64,000 bases of DNA from Istiophorus platypterus (Eukaryota; Chordata; Actinopteri; Istiophoriformes; Istiophoridae): assembly GCA_016859345.1 (NCBI GenBank), contig CM029118.1, forward strand, positions 27,470,501 through 27,534,500. Direction: 5' to 3'. Positions 61,883 through 64,000 of the stretch are shown here, one piece after another (the stretch's first letter is position 1; the number at the start of each line of letters is the position of its first letter). A program made the translations under genes and the position numbers. The notes beneath the pieces are model-generated. The model searched no databases and was not told the origin of the DNA. It was given only the letters and a program-made list of their open reading frames with translations.

Positions 61883-62744
61883 CTGAACAAGGCTTTATAA
61901 CCTCCAACACCATTTGCATAATTGTATGCATCTCATGCAGTGTGAGTACACAGTGCCAGCATGGATGATCAGTTCTTATCTCCAAACTGCACCATAAAGA
62001 TAAGAGAAATACATGCCGATATAAAGTAATCTTACTTCCTACTGCCCATGTCAAATTATTTAGGAGGACTCGACAAGCCAGGAGCTACTAGAACTGCAGG
62101 AATGGGCAGATCATTGCCTCATGATTTCTTAAAAAATTAAAGTAGGAGGTTTATTATCTTAAGTTAATTGCTATAAAATGTGCAAAAGTTCTATTTTTTG
62201 ACTGCCTTATTGATTTGGGTCTGTAAATATGTTATACATAAGTTATGATTTTACATACATACTGATTTTTACATTCTAAACCTCTGTGAGCATGGATGGA
62301 GGATGGAGGTTTGGCTAAACATTCTATTTGTAGGTAGGATCTTTCTTAGGAAAAAAAATTGTTCGTCACGATGGGTAATATAAATAAATGAACATGACTT
62401 AGATTGACTCTATAACCTACTCGATGCCATATTACACTGGAAGGTGTGTGATCACAGAGACATTACAACCGGTTGAATCATTTCTCAAAGGTGAATGTGT
62501 TATATGTAATACACTAGTAAGAGGAAGAGATCAGACACAACACATAATGGGAGGAGACGTTTTGCAGCAAGACCAGTCAAAATAAGAGGTAAGACAACAA
62601 AGCACCACTGACTACAAACCAGCAACCAACCACATATGAAATTTGACCATTGTATTTTTGCTACTCTAATGAAATGAAGTAGTATCTTCCCTGAGGCTGA
62701 TCCTCACATGCCTTCTTGCCTCTCCCCAGTCTCTGCCTTGCCAC
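61883..62744. other. Non-coding DNA
   Basis: The region just after the G tracts (61900-62060) is repeat-free with 'ccatttgcataattgtatgc', a possible conserved patch. Nothing else is supportable. Confidence 0.4.
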
Positions 62745-62773
62745 GGTGCTGCTCCAGGTAGGGGAGCAGCACC
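62745..62773. repeat. Perfect 11-bp GC-rich hairpin
   Basis: GGTGCTGCTCC (62745-62755) and GGAGCAGCACC (62763-62773) are exact reverse complements around the 7-nt loop AGGTAGG. Beyond an internal mismatch, CTT (62737-62739) and AAG (62776-62778) could add three pairs. A (CAT)n-like run follows at about 62786-62801. Confidence 0.92.
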
Positions 62774-64000
62774 CTAAGAGCTAGTCATCATCATCATCAT
62801 GATACTGATGATACTGTCAGAACATTGTATTTGTTGTTGCCTAGCAAAATTTACATAAACTAGCTTTGAAACTACACTTGTCGATATTGGCATATTAACC
62901 ATAATTTGAATAACTATGTGTAATTTGAATTACCTGACTCTGCAAATTTCCTTTGTTTGATCTGGTTTTATAACCAGTAACATTACTGTTATGGTTCACT
63001 CTGGGTGGTCACCAGAACAGACCAGAACGTAAAGATGGTAAATATCGAACTTACATTCATTTGATGGCCAGAAATATGACTTCAAATGTATGCTCAATTT
63101 GCTTCATTCCCACCAAAACTGTAACAAGCCCAGCATGTGCTTACACATTCACCATATTAACTTTATGATATGTGAATGTTGCTTATAGCTTGTCAAGGTG
63201 ACCCTTGAGTGGTCTGATAATAAAAATGAATAGAGCTTTGTGTTTACATGATAGACAACAAATTGATTTCCTGAATAATGTTCAATTCATTATCAATATC
63301 TTTAACCATGCACAATGAATAATGGGAATAATGGGTTTGCACCAAAAAAAGGGAGTATAATTTAAAAGATTAATTATCTCTGTTGGTTAATTGGGCTATG
63401 TTTGATTTTAATTCAGATAAGACAACCTTGTATTGCTTTTCCACAACAACTGTAATATTATTTTTGGAATCTGATTACAATCATTTATTTATTCTGTGTG
63501 TTTTCAAAGTGTCCCTTATCTAGTGAAGGCCTGCCAGGGATGTTTTATCATGGGGAAGCTGGTTCTGGCAGACAAGGTTCACAGGAGAGCACCCAAGCTA
63601 AGCGTCATGGGTGAAGCCACTTCACAAAAGGTTCCCTGCCCTTTTATTGGGCTGGATTTATTAAAACAGCCAGTTTCTGACAATTCAATTGAAAATCCAC
63701 TGCAGGGTCTGTTTTTGCTCTAACTGCAGTGACCCCTTCAGAATAGATGTAGGGAAGGGGAGTAGAGGAGAGAAAAGGAGGAGTAAGAGGCTTTTAGAGA
63801 GCTTGGGATGACTGGCAGGTGGAAAAGGCTGACTGATAAAATAAAAAGCAGTAGGAATTTGAGTCAGTGGAGAGAAATGAGTCCAATCTGTAAAATCCAA
63901 CATTGCAGAGCAACAGCGTCATATGCTGAATAGGTCGTGTTTCAAATAGTAACAGCATTTTCTCAGCGTGTGTTTTTCTTCATAAAGATGCCTTTTCCCC
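62774..64000. other. Non-coding DNA to window end
   Basis: The frames at 63496-63723 and 63685-63903 (opposite strand) lack a recognisable domain. A purine-rich tract lies at about 63750-63790. No gene is called. Confidence 0.45.

Noticed and set aside
61393..61890. 165-codon minus-strand frame
   Set aside because: It is the longest frame, but its start is the proline-rich antisense of the G-tract block, the rest has no domain, and a second frame is open across part of it. A frame this long can occur by chance in a window of this size.

Overview
The window reads as a non-genic stretch of a ray-finned fish genome, most likely a percomorph or other acanthomorph teleost. The base composition is AT-rich and there are no prokaryotic-style gene packs. 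There are long poly-A/T and dinucleotide tracts and many decayed vertebrate-type transposable elements. The organism call rests on repeats I recognise as teleost families: L2/Maui-like and Rex1/L2-like LINEs with their characteristic 3' tails, a short DNA element bounded by TTAA with AGGACC-type ends, hAT-like non-autonomous pieces, a Tc1-like transposase relic and a Gypsy-like solo LTR. I found no protein-coding exon, tRNA or rRNA that I can support. Almost all open frames are short, are chance, or lie inside repeats.

Layout. 840-3560 is a plus-strand L2/Maui-type LINE with endonuclease and reverse-transcriptase remnants and an L2-type tail. 4.8-6.3 kb holds two strong hairpins, a repeat-like block and another LINE tail. 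8.6-9.05 kb is a GC-richer island. 13.6 kb has a perfect 15-bp hairpin. 16.2-17.15 kb has an unexplained coding-like fragment followed by a minus-strand LINE tail. 17.2-29.3 kb is quiet AT-rich DNA with patches that look constrained. 29.4-29.8 kb is a dispersed teleost repeat carrying a nuclear-receptor-type direct repeat. 31.2 kb has a long hairpin. 32.5 kb is a hAT-like miniature element. 35.3-35.5 kb and 40.05-40.3 kb are minus-strand reverse-transcriptase scraps of two further LINEs. 41.26-44.5 kb is a nearly full-length but dead minus-strand LINE that keeps its YADD box. 47.3-47.8 kb is the 3' half of a Tc1-like element. 49.97-50.81 kb holds a compound microsatellite enclosed by a 26-bp inverted repeat and, next to it, a solo LTR with matching 5-bp flanks. 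54.1-54.45 kb is a CpG-rich, G-run-rich island. 57.99-58.36 kb is an intact-looking TTAA-bounded miniature element. 61.83-61.88 kb is an eight-tract G-quadruplex candidate, and 62.75 kb has another perfect hairpin.

Function. No gene network can be read here. The most plausible interpretation is intergenic space or a long intron, possibly a gene desert around a developmental gene. That interpretation is inference from the lack of exons and from several non-repetitive, homeodomain/octamer-motif-rich patches. I did not find an undescribed enzymatic or defence system. The observations most worth checking are the structural ones: hairpins, the microsatellite-in-inverted-repeat, the G-quadruplex block and the repeat-borne regulatory motifs.
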